DNA from: Pontibacterium granulatum
Lineage (GTDB): Bacteria > Pseudomonadota > Gammaproteobacteria > Pseudomonadales > Balneatricaceae
DNA length: 54,142 nt
NCBI RefSeq assembly: GCF_029961155.1
Contig: NZ_JASBRH010000027.1
Coordinates: 1 to 54,142, forward strand
Direction of reading: 5' to 3'
Below are positions 8,931 through 17,033 of the stretch, piece after piece. The notes below the pieces were generated by a model, which saw only the letters and a list, made by a program, of their open reading frames with translations, ran no database searches and was not told the origin of the DNA. A program made the position numbers and the translations under genes. Positions within the stretch are counted from its first letter, which is position 1. Every line of letters starts with the position of its first letter.

Positions 8931-9818
8931 ATGTTACGTATTTGTGCACTTGTACCAAAAATTTTCCGAGCGGGAATGTTCGTCCTTTCAGCGATGGCCT
9001 TCTCTCATGCCGCTCAAGCCGAAGAATCATTTGAGAAGAAGATTGCAGCTATCGAAAACAAGCTCGACGGTCGGATCGGGTTAGTGATGCTCAATCTCAA
9101 TAATGGTGAAAAATTGGCATATAACGCCCATGATCGTTTCCCTATCTCCAGTACGTTCAAGATTGTGCTCTGCGGAGCCATCCTGGCAAAGGTGGATGCA
9201 GGCGATGAGAGCCTAGATCGACACATTACGTTTGAAAAATCAGAGATCGTCAACTGGTCACCGATTACGGAGAATCTATTTCAAACCGGCATGTCAGTCG
9301 GAGAGCTGTGCAACGCAACCATGACAATGAGTGATAACACAGCGGCGAACTTACTTTTAGCAACAATCGGCGGGCCACAAGGATTGACCATGTTCCTACG
9401 CGGAATTGGAGATGACACAACTCGGCTTGACCGATGGGAAACCAAACTAAATGAGGGTGCTCCCGGCGATCTCCGGGATACAACGACTCCAGCTGCCGCG
9501 TTGAGGACTCTCAAAGAACTGCTTTTCGGCAAAGCTCTTTCAGTACCTTCACGTAGACAACTCACAAAATGGATGATCGACGACAAAGTCGCAGACGATT
9601 TACTCCGTGCATCCTTACCTGAAGGCTGGGAAATCGGCGATAAATCAGGCGCAGGCGGATACGGCTCGCGTTCGATCGTCGCTGTCATTTGGCCACCGGA
9701 GAAAGGCCCTATCTTGGTAACCGTTTATCTAACAGAGAACGGTGCGGATTTTCCAACACGGAATCAGGTGATTGCGGAGATCGGTGCGGTCATTGTCGAA
9801 AAGATCCAAAGCCAATAG
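8931..9818 (+). CDS. Class A serine beta-lactamase
   Basis: Periplasmic beta-lactam hydrolase, 295 residues from ATG 8931 (GAAGGA 12 nt upstream). An ATG at 8892 has no ribosome site and would spoil the signal peptide, which ends near AAQA (residue 30). All active-site elements are visible with constant offset to Ambler numbering: STFK (Ser74), SDN (134-136), Glu170 in RWETKLNEG, and KSG (238-240). Cys81 and Cys127 fit the class A disulfide. The segment GDKSGAGGYGSRSIVAVIW resembles the carbenicillinase branch, but those usually have Arg where this has Lys238. I do not recognise a named allele; probably a resident environmental enzyme. No ampR-like gene, IS or integron element is next to it. 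It has its own space after the TRAP terminator and is followed by decayed DNA. Confidence 0.95.
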   Translation: MLRICALVPKIFRAGMFVLSAMAFSHAAQAEESFEKKIAAIENKLDGRIGLVMLNLNNGEKLAYNAHDRFPISSTFKIVLCGAILAKVDAGDESLDRHITFEKSEIVNWSPITENLFQTGMSVGELCNATMTMSDNTAANLLLATIGGPQGLTMFLRGIGDDTTRLDRWETKLNEGAPGDLRDTTTPAAALRTLKELLFGKALSVPSRRQLTKWMIDDKVADDLLRASLPEGWEIGDKSGAGGYGSRSIVAVIWPPEKGPILVTVYLTENGADFPTRNQVIAEIGAVIVEKIQSQ

Positions 9819-9984
9819 TAAATCACGCAGGCGGGTTTTCCGTAACAATGTATCCCACAATCAACCTATAGAGTAATGGAACACCCGTAACGAGACCTCT
9901 TCCACTTAAAAGGCTTGCTGTATTTCTTTGCACACCGAGTTCTGTGTATTAACTGCGGCCCAAAGCCCAGAAAATAGACTGGCT

Positions 9985-10352
9985 ACACCCTGGAGCCCGG
10001 AATTGCCACACGACGGTAAAGGGAAGCGCATCCGCCGAATTGTACATCGATTTACGGTTGGTGATGGATAAGTTCGCGCTTTTCAAAGGACACCGTTATA
10101 CATATGCCAGCGTAGTCGCTGATTCGGACACGTATCAGGAACTCTGGATTGGCGAGGGGCGCTGTCCCAGACACCGGAACTGATCTGTCAGGATAACTAT
10201 GAGTCATTCTACGCTCACGGGTATGACGACGAGGATATTTGGAATATCGCCGGGATTACCGCATTCTTGGTCTTTCCAACCGTATAGCAATCATCACCTC
10301 CATGCAGGCCAACCGTGAGTTTTACACCATGGCACGAGAGCCACGTGAATAA
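9985..10352 (+). pseudogene. Decayed peroxidase-related/CMD-family gene
   Basis: Pieces of a protein of the alkylhydroperoxidase/carboxymuconolactone decarboxylase type can be read in shifting frames. ASAELYIDLRLVMDKFALFK runs to about 10157, then the frame shifts within a GGGG run. LSQTPELICQDNYESFYAHG and YDDEDIWNIAGITAF follow, then a missing T near 10268 shifts the frame again. The end reads GLSNRIAIITSMQANREFYT and stops at 10350-10352. Restoring one base near 10268 gives an uninterrupted, family-like C-terminus. The usual Cys-x-x-Cys region is damaged. Start is uncertain. The stretch 9819-9984 before it shows no gene. Confidence 0.7.
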
Positions 10353-10380
10353 GGCTGATTGCATAAATTCCTCAGCTCCT

Positions 10381-10405
10381 AAGGTGGCGGTTTTGCCGCC
10401 ACCTT
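10381..10405. terminator. Strong stem-loop, possible terminator remnant
   Basis: Perfect 10-bp stem AAGGTGGCGG / CCGCCACCTT around TTTTG, 28 bp after the pseudogene stop. It lacks a clear T tract on either side, so termination is uncertain. Confidence 0.45.
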
Positions 10406-10482
10406 ACCTATCTCCAAGACAAACCCTCCTTTCTTGATTTAGGATAACTTCATATAAAACGATTCTTATATTGGAATACATT

Positions 10483-11352
10483 ATGGAGTTTATCGCTCTA
10501 CGCACCTTCCAGGCCGTTGTTGAGGAAGGCGGCATTCTGTCAGCCTCGCGCAAGCTCAACACCGTACAATCCAACGTCACCACCCGGATCAAACGTCTGG
10601 AGGAAGAGCTGGGTGCGGAGCTGTTCTACCGCAAAGGCCGAGGCCTGGAACTGGCGCCGTCCGGCAAGGTACTGCTGGAATACACCCGTCAACTGCTTCA
10701 GCTTGAATCCCAGGCGGGTGCCGCGGTGCGCCAGGTTGGCGAGATGAGTGGCGAGCTGCGTATCGGATCGATGGAATCCTTCGCGGCCCTGCGTTTGCCA
10801 CCGCTGCTGAAGTCTCTACGTGAAACCCACCGCGGTGTGGATCTGTTTGTGCAGACCGATACCTCCGCAGCCCTCATAGAACAGGTACTGGAGCATAAAC
10901 TGGATTGCGCTTTTGTTGGTGGTCCGGTCAGGCATCCGGAGCTCAATGCCGTGGATGTGTTTGAAGACCAGTTGGTGCTGGTACGGGCCAAGCATCAGCA
11001 CCAATCCAACCTGCCGCTGATCCTGTTCCGTGAGGGTTGTGCCTACCGTGCCCGCGCCCTGCAATGGCAGCAGGAAGCCGGCTACCAGAGCGACGATGTG
11101 ATGGAGCTGGGCACCTTGGACGGTATTCTGGGCTGTGTGGCGATGGGACTGGGATACACTCTAATGCCACGCTGGATTGTGCTCGGCAATCGCCACTGTG
11201 ATGAACTGGAAACAGAAGCGATCTCCCCACATCTTGCAGAGATCTCCACCACCTTGATCTATCACCGCAACAGCCTGCCGCTGAAAGCGATTGAAACCCT
11301 GCTGGAGCAGGCCAAAGCGCTGGAGCTTCCCACCAACAACGCGGTTATCTGA
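10483..11352 (+). CDS. LysR-family transcriptional regulator
   Basis: About 289 residues from ATG 10483 (TTGGA upstream; an in-frame TTG 12 nt earlier is less likely). N-terminal DNA-binding domain with FIALRTFQAVVEEGGILSA, TVQSNVTTRIKRLEEELGA, LFYRKGRGLELAPSG, typical of LTTRs near transporters or exporters. C-terminal effector domain with LRIGSMESFAALRLPPLL and GCVAMGLGYTLMPRW. Its target is unclear: upstream is a pseudogene and downstream a convergent kinase operon. Clearly GC-richer than genes before 9.8 kb, so it marks the return to bulk composition. Confidence 0.92.
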   Translation: MEFIALRTFQAVVEEGGILSASRKLNTVQSNVTTRIKRLEEELGAELFYRKGRGLELAPSGKVLLEYTRQLLQLESQAGAAVRQVGEMSGELRIGSMESFAALRLPPLLKSLRETHRGVDLFVQTDTSAALIEQVLEHKLDCAFVGGPVRHPELNAVDVFEDQLVLVRAKHQHQSNLPLILFREGCAYRARALQWQQEAGYQSDDVMELGTLDGILGCVAMGLGYTLMPRWIVLGNRHCDELETEAISPHLAEISTTLIYHRNSLPLKAIETLLEQAKALELPTNNAVI

Positions 11353-11440
11353 ACGGCTCGCAATAACCCTCAAAGTGTTCTATCAGCCAGTCGACCACCG
11401 CCCACGCCGGTTCAGCCGCGGGCGGGTTGGCGGACAGATC
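11345..11440 (-). pseudogene. Orphan C-terminal coding fragment (LysR-like tail)
   Basis: Reading leftward from 11440 there is an open frame of 31 codons ending in TAA at 11345: it includes SANPPAAEPAWAVVDWLIEH and ends GYCEPFR. It has protein-like codon use and resembles the tail of LysR regulators. It has no start, begins inside the nahK stop codon in another frame, and overlaps the last 8 bp of the convergent lysR gene. Best read as the scar of a truncated gene; chance cannot be excluded. Confidence 0.4.
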
Positions 11441-14039
11441 AGAAGGCCCCCGTCTCCAGCGGGCATTCTAGCATGTGGCTCAGGGTAGTCTTGAGCTTGA
11501 GCGGTTTCACTGGCTTGTTCATCAGCATGTAGCCCAGCTCCCGGATCTCCGCCTTCAGCTCCTTGCAGTAGTTGGCGGTGATCATCAGCACGGGGACATC
11601 GTCTGTCAGCATACTGCGGATCTCCTCGGCAGCATCCACGCCGTTTTCACCGTTGTCGAGGTGATAATCCACAATCAGCAGATCCACGGGTGTATTGGCC
11701 GGATCAAGCTTGGCGGTCAGGTCATCCACCGACAGGGCTGTGACCACGTCACAACCCCAGCCACTCAGCAGCGTATCCATGCCCTGACAGATAGTCAGAT
11801 CGTTATCGATTACCCAGATACGGGTACGCTGCAGGCGGTCCAGGCGCTGCGGAATATTGGGACCGTGCATCTCGCCCTGGCTTGGCGCCTTGGTGCCATA
11901 TGGCACTTCCACGGAGAACACCGATCCGACACCCTGCTCAGACTCCACATAGATTGGGTGGGCCAGTACACGCGAGATCTTATCCACGATGGCCAGCCCC
12001 AGGCCCAGCCCTTTGTCCTGCCCGCTGTGTTTGTTCTCCAACCGCTTGAACTCCTGGAAGATCTCCTGCTTTTTCGCTGCCGGTATACCGGCGCCGGTAT
12101 CCCACACCTGAATCAGCAGACCGTGCTCCCGACGGCGGCATCCCAGCAGGATGCGCCCGGTTTCCGTGTACCGGATCGCATTGGAGAGGAAGTTACGCAG
12201 GATACGCGCCAGCAGCTGGGAATCGGAGTTGATGGTCACGTCACAAGATACAAAACGCAGCTCCAGCCCTTCGCTCTGGGCCACCTGGCGATACTCGTTG
12301 GCGATGTTCTGTAACAGGTCGCTGACGTTAAAGGAGATCACATCCGGCACCACCGCGCCCGCATCCAACTTGGAGATATCCACCAGCGTGCTGAGCAGGG
12401 ACTCCACATCCTCCAGCGAATTGGAGACCGACAGTACCAACGCATTTGTCTTGGCTTCCATCGGTTGCTCGATCAGGGCACTGGTAAACAAACGTGCTGC
12501 ATTCAGTGGCTGCAGCAGATCGTGGCTGACTGCCGCGAGGAATTTGGTTTTGGAGATGTTGGCGCGTTCCGCCTCCTGACTGGCTTCGCGTAGGCGTGAT
12601 TCGATCAGGGAGCGCTCGTTGATCTCCAGACGCAGCTGCTGGTTCACATGGGTCAACTCGGAGGTACGTTCGATCACGCGCTGCTCCATCATCTGGTAGG
12701 CCTGCTTCAGCTCCTCGCCGGTACGGATACGCTCGGTGATATCTCGGATCATTACGAAACAACCGAGCGCCTGACCGTCGGCATCCAGGTTGGGCACGTA
12801 AGACTTCAACAAAATGCGCTCTTCACCCGCAAGATTTGGCTCGCTCATCTCAAAGGTGACACACTCGCCTGCCATCGCCCGGTCAAAATAGGGCTTGAGG
12901 ATCTTCATCTGGGCGGCGTCGTGGACCTTGGTGATCGGCTCGCCGTTGAGGGCGCCACGCGGCCAGCCGTACCACTCGTCGTACACCTTGTTGGTGAACT
13001 GATAACACTCATCCTGCCCCACATAACAGATCAGCGCAGGCACATTGTCGGTGATCAGGCGAATCCACTGCTCACTTTCGCGCAGGGTCTCCGCATACTG
13101 GTGACGTTCGGTGATATCGGTATAGGTGTTTACAAAACCACCGGTGGGCATTGGGTGGGTGCGCACCTCGATTACCCGGCCGTTGTGCTCACGCTGGTCC
13201 GATGCCACCACTTCCCCCTGCTGCGCGGCCGACAGTGCGTGCTGCAGAATATGTTTGTGGGAAACGGTCAGTGACGCCCAAGGAGAGTGCTCTGCAGCCG
13301 CGGACGGATCCACACCGGTCAGCTCCAGGAAGCGGTCGTTCCACACCTCCAGGCGGCCCTCGTGGTCCACCAGCGCCACGCCTTGTGACAGGTTATCCAC
13401 GGTAGCCTGCAACAGCTTACTTTTCTGCTCCAGCGCCCGTTCGCGGATCGCAGTTTCCCGCGCTTTCAATCCAGTGATATCGGTATACAGCACCACCAAG
13501 CCATCGTCCTGAGTCGGGCGCTGGCTCATCTGGAACCATTTACCGTTGCAGAGACGGAAGATCTTGTTACCACTTTCGCCATCATCGTGGGCTTCGGCGA
13601 TCAGCCCCGATTCGTGACCCAGATTCCAGATATCCTGAATGGTGATACCCGCCTGAATCTCGACGTTTACGTCGTACCAGATGGTGCGGAATTTGTTGTT
13701 GTAGAGCACCACCCGACGTTCGGCATCAAACAATACAAAGGCATCGGAGATACTGTTGATCGCATCGATAAGGCGCTGATGGGCAGTAGCCGCCTGCTCG
13801 TTGGCTTGGTGCAACTTGCGGTTGGAGGCTTTCAGATCGGCGAGGGCCGCGTTTAGCAACTCGGTCCGTTCCCGCACCTGTTCGGCCAGCACGACCGAAT
13901 GCTCAAACGCCGCGTACGGGTTTGCCACCTGGGAGCTACCAGACTCCACCCGCTCGATCAGCACCTCGTTGATGCGTTTCAGCTTGGCGTTTTCCTGCTC
14001 CAGCTCAGCGAGTCGCTGGCGCATCTCTGCTTCATTCAC
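11439..14039 (-). CDS. nahK: Hybrid histidine kinase, NahK/ErcS'-like
   Basis: Cytoplasmic multi-PAS hybrid kinase, partner of the FIST protein encoded just upstream. Order: N-terminal coiled coil (LAELEQENAKLKRINEVLIE), three PAS domains (about 90-200, 220-320, 330-450), coiled coil, HisKA with SHDLLQPLNAARL (His506), HATPase with NFLSNAIRY, WDTGAGIP and GLGLGLAIV, and a C-terminal receiver with LLIVDYHLD (Asp791) and MNKPVKP. In Pseudomonas aeruginosa the pair PA1975-PA1976 is NosP-NahK, where NO bound to NosP inhibits NahK and thereby affects biofilm dispersal through HptB. Start GTG 14039 overlaps the nosP stop by 8 bp; ATG 14024 is the alternative. Last gene of the ercA-ercS-nosP-nahK operon. 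Confidence 0.9.
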   Translation of the reverse strand: MNEAEMRQRLAELEQENAKLKRINEVLIERVESGSSQVANPYAAFEHSVVLAEQVRERTELLNAALADLKASNRKLHQANEQAATAHQRLIDAINSISDAFVLFDAERRVVLYNNKFRTIWYDVNVEIQAGITIQDIWNLGHESGLIAEAHDDGESGNKIFRLCNGKWFQMSQRPTQDDGLVVLYTDITGLKARETAIRERALEQKSKLLQATVDNLSQGVALVDHEGRLEVWNDRFLELTGVDPSAAAEHSPWASLTVSHKHILQHALSAAQQGEVVASDQREHNGRVIEVRTHPMPTGGFVNTYTDITERHQYAETLRESEQWIRLITDNVPALICYVGQDECYQFTNKVYDEWYGWPRGALNGEPITKVHDAAQMKILKPYFDRAMAGECVTFEMSEPNLAGEERILLKSYVPNLDADGQALGCFVMIRDITERIRTGEELKQAYQMMEQRVIERTSELTHVNQQLRLEINERSLIESRLREASQEAERANISKTKFLAAVSHDLLQPLNAARLFTSALIEQPMEAKTNALVLSVSNSLEDVESLLSTLVDISKLDAGAVVPDVISFNVSDLLQNIANEYRQVAQSEGLELRFVSCDVTINSDSQLLARILRNFLSNAIRYTETGRILLGCRRREHGLLIQVWDTGAGIPAAKKQEIFQEFKRLENKHSGQDKGLGLGLAIVDKISRVLAHPIYVESEQGVGSVFSVEVPYGTKAPSQGEMHGPNIPQRLDRLQRTRIWVIDNDLTICQGMDTLLSGWGCDVVTALSVDDLTAKLDPANTPVDLLIVDYHLDNGENGVDAAEEIRSMLTDDVPVLMITANYCKELKAEIRELGYMLMNKPVKPLKLKTTLSHMLECPLETGAF

Positions 14040-15195
14040 CCGCACACCCGCCTTCCGGGCATGGGCCGATCGCCACCCCGGTAAATGTCTGGTTGATATG
14101 CATGCCTGCCGTCTGCTCACCGTAGGTGTTGAAACCGATCACACGGTTTTCCCGCAGGATCTCAGAAACCTCATCGCAGATCCCCAGCAGTTCGATCTCA
14201 AGCCGGCGCAGGAAACAGTCACAGCCGATCACCAGTTGCGGTTCACCCACCTCTTCACGGATATCCGCCAGTTGCTGCTGCAGATTCGGGATGATCGGGC
14301 CGGGTTCCATCACCGTCAGCACGATGCCGTTCTCCACGGCGCAGTAGAAGGTCAGGCTCAGATCGTCGTTCACCTGCTGGATAGAGCGCACGAAGTACTC
14401 ATCCCCCAGCTTCACCGCAATTGGCTTCAGTGCAAAGACTTCATGGTTCAGTTCGGACAACTCCACCCCCACCGCACGGGCATACTCCACGGCTGCGGGC
14501 TCGGCATTGAGTTCCAGCACACGCCGCGCCTCAGGATCAGCGGCCGTCACCACCAGCTTTTCGCTGCAATTGCGCATGTGATGGGTACTGAATACTTCAA
14601 AGCGGCAGGCGGTGTTAAACAGCAACACCACGGCAGATTCGGAATGGAATTGGCCGTCAAAAAACACGTGCGTGTTGGTGAGGTGAACATCGTCCCCAGC
14701 CGAGCCGCCAAAAGTAGGGATACTGCCGAGGGCGGCATTAAGGGACGCCAGGACCATCTCTTCCTGGATCGACAAGCCATCGAACAGGGTCAGCGCAAAG
14801 CTGTTACCCTTAATCGGCGCGATCTCCTTGGCGCGGCATGCGCTGATCAACCGATCCACCATCGATTGTGCATCGGTCAGACTGAAGCTGTGCAGCTCGT
14901 TCACGCCCACCGCAGCCACGGCAAAATGCCCCCGGCGGAAACCGATAGCGGTAATACAGCCCTGACCGTACCCCTGTGGGGTAATCTCGCCGGCGGTGGT
15001 ACAGCCCACCAGCGGAATATCTTCAAACTGCTGATTGAGCGCACCCGCAAGCCGGGGCAGGTCGTATTCTGCGGAGCAGAAGAACAGCACCAGATCCAAG
15101 GCGTCGCCCGACAATTGCTGGCGCAGTTCAGCTGCGGCCTGCTCGGGAGAGCGGCTGAAAGATGCTACACAAAGGACAGATTCAGAATATTCCAC
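14032..15195 (-). CDS. nosP: FIST-domain sensor protein, NosP-like
   Basis: 387 residues, no membrane segment or signal peptide. FIST_N part (about 20-215) with LVGCTTAGEITPQGYGQG, ITAIGFRRGHFAVAAVGV, TFGGSAGDD and VVLLFNTACRFEVFSTHH. FIST_C part (about 225-365) with VFALKPIAVKLGDEYFVRS, VIGCDCFLRRLE and VIGFNTYGEQTAGMHINQT. NosP proteins bind heme and sense nitric oxide, controlling the kinase encoded with them. The translationally coupled hybrid kinase makes that role likely here. Start GTG 15195 with GGGTGG upstream. It belongs in the same operon as ercA/ercS and lies only about 6 kb from nosRZDFYL. Confidence 0.88.
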   Translation of the reverse strand: MEYSESVLCVASFSRSPEQAAAELRQQLSGDALDLVLFFCSAEYDLPRLAGALNQQFEDIPLVGCTTAGEITPQGYGQGCITAIGFRRGHFAVAAVGVNELHSFSLTDAQSMVDRLISACRAKEIAPIKGNSFALTLFDGLSIQEEMVLASLNAALGSIPTFGGSAGDDVHLTNTHVFFDGQFHSESAVVLLFNTACRFEVFSTHHMRNCSEKLVVTAADPEARRVLELNAEPAAVEYARAVGVELSELNHEVFALKPIAVKLGDEYFVRSIQQVNDDLSLTFYCAVENGIVLTVMEPGPIIPNLQQQLADIREEVGEPQLVIGCDCFLRRLEIELLGICDEVSEILRENRVIGFNTYGEQTAGMHINQTFTGVAIGPCPEGGCAGE

Positions 15196-15305
15196 CAGAG
15201 ACCACCCGGATTTTGCCTGTATGTTTCCATTCTAGGGGGCTGTTTTGAAGAGCTGAATACTACTTACGACCCCAATCCCATGATGTGCGACAGCTAAGGC
15301 ACGGC

Positions 15306-17033
15306 CTAACTCTGTAGCAGATGGGTTAACAACGAGCGTAACTTGCCGGGTTTCACCGGTTTGTTCAGTACCGGCAAGCCATGGTCACGGAACAGCTGGC
15401 GGCATTCGTCGCTGCGATCGGCGGTGATCACCATCGCCGGAATGTTCAGGCCCAAAGTTTCCCGAATACTCAGAATCGCATCAGTGCCCGTCTGGTCTTC
15501 ATCCAGATGGTAGTCTGCAACGATAACGTCGGGTACCCAACTCAACCGTTCAATCACTTCCAGCGCCTCATGTTCATCCGCCGCCGTTTCCACTTCACAC
15601 CCCCACTGTCCCAACAGCGCAGCCATGCTGACCAGGATGTTCTCTTCATTGTCGATCACCAGTACACGAGACTGAACGATCTGATCGGTTGGGACGGTGT
15701 ACTGCGGCATCACACGCGGCTCTGCGGTATTGGATTGCGCCAGTGGCACCTCGATGGAGAACATGGAGCCAACACCCACTTGGGAGATGACGTGGATTGG
15801 ATGGTCAAGTACACGAGCGATGCGGTCTACAATCGCCAGGCCCAGCCCCACGCCGGTGCGCTTACGCTTTTTGCGCTCCAGTTGCTGGAACTCTTTGAAC
15901 ACATCCTGGATACGGTCTTGCGGAATACCAAGGCCGGTATCCCACACCTGGATACGTACACTGTGCGGTCCACGACGGCACCCCACCAGCACACGGCCGT
16001 CATTGGTATAACGGATCGCATTGGAGAGGAAGTTGCGCAGAATACGGATCAACAGGCGCGAATCGGTGGTCACGTTCAAGCTGGAGGGTACACAACGCAA
16101 TTCCAGATCGGCATCCTGCGCCACCGCCTGAAACTCGGTAATCAGCGGATCCAGTAACGTCTTGACGCTGTATTCCGCCGGATCGGGTTTCACCGCATTC
16201 TGATCCAATTTAGAGATATCCAGCAGGTCGGCCAGCAGCTCTTCGGCATTATCCAGCGCCATATGGACCCGCTCGACCAGATGTCCCTCTTCGCCTGCCA
16301 GTTCGCGCTCCCGCAAGGTAGATATCAACAAGCGGGCAGCGTTCATCGGTTGCAACAGGTCATGACTGGCCGCTGCCAGGTATTTGTCTTTGCTGACATT
16401 AGCCTGTTCGGCCACTTCTTTGGCGACCTTGAGTTCTTTCTGTGCCTGCTCACGCTCGGCGATCTCACGCCAAAGCTTATCGTTCAGGCCCACCAGTTCA
16501 CGGGTACGTTCCTCCACCCGTGCTTCCAGTTCTTCGTTCAGCTTCTTCAGATTGTCCTGCGCTTTTTTGCGTTCGGTAATATCCTGTACGAACGCCTCAA
16601 TCACCTGCTGCTGCCCCTCCTGCTTCAGCAGGACGTTGAGCGACACATCCACCGCCGAGCCGTCTTTGCGTTGCATGCGGGTTTCATAACCAAACACATG
16701 CCCGCAGGAATGCAAACAATCGGTGACAAAAGAAAAGTCCTGCGGTGACAGAAAAAGTTGCTGGTCGATGCGGGCGATGTGGGCAAGGATTTCGTCTGCA
16801 GAGTCGTAGCCACAGATTTTTGCAATGGCCGGGTTTGCGGCACGCAGTCCACCCGACATATCTGCCTGGAAGATCCCGTGCAGGGCATTTTCGAACAGCC
16901 ACATATAGCGGTTACGTTCCGCTTCAAGCTCTTCGATTTTGGTCACCAGTTCCGCGTAGTAACTTTTACGGGCGGATTGGTTACCTAAGCCGATCAGGTC
17001 ATCAACGGTGGCCTGATCAGAGCGCTTCTTCAT
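15306..17033 (-). CDS. ercS: PAS-domain hybrid histidine kinase, ErcS-like
   Basis: 575 residues from ATG 17033, which has an ideal GAGGTGG site and overlaps the ercA stop by 17 bp. Soluble. Layout: coiled coil, PAS (about 45-160, RYMWLFENALHGIFQADMSG to FVQDITERKKAQ), a long coiled-coil linker, HisKA with SHDLLQPMNAARL (His224), HATPase with NFLSNAIRY, WDTGLGIP and GVGLGLAIV, and a receiver with VIVADYHLDED (Asp507) and LNKPVKP. Pseudomonas ErcS belongs to the regulatory cascade for PQQ-dependent ethanol oxidation. The catalytic core is strikingly like that of nahK two genes downstream, so the two kinases look like paralogues. Confidence 0.88.
   Translation of the reverse strand: MKKRSDQATVDDLIGLGNQSARKSYYAELVTKIEELEAERNRYMWLFENALHGIFQADMSGGLRAANPAIAKICGYDSADEILAHIARIDQQLFLSPQDFSFVTDCLHSCGHVFGYETRMQRKDGSAVDVSLNVLLKQEGQQQVIEAFVQDITERKKAQDNLKKLNEELEARVEERTRELVGLNDKLWREIAEREQAQKELKVAKEVAEQANVSKDKYLAAASHDLLQPMNAARLLISTLRERELAGEEGHLVERVHMALDNAEELLADLLDISKLDQNAVKPDPAEYSVKTLLDPLITEFQAVAQDADLELRCVPSSLNVTTDSRLLIRILRNFLSNAIRYTNDGRVLVGCRRGPHSVRIQVWDTGLGIPQDRIQDVFKEFQQLERKKRKRTGVGLGLAIVDRIARVLDHPIHVISQVGVGSMFSIEVPLAQSNTAEPRVMPQYTVPTDQIVQSRVLVIDNEENILVSMAALLGQWGCEVETAADEHEALEVIERLSWVPDVIVADYHLDEDQTGTDAILSIRETLGLNIPAMVITADRSDECRQLFRDHGLPVLNKPVKPGKLRSLLTHLLQS

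Noticed and set aside
8931-9818. Beta-lactamase as a mobile resistance cassette
   Set aside because: No attC-like site, integrase, IS or terminal repeats nearby; more likely resident.
13801-15297. 498-codon plus-strand frame opposite nahK/nosP
   Set aside because: Runs across two real genes and has no recognisable domain.
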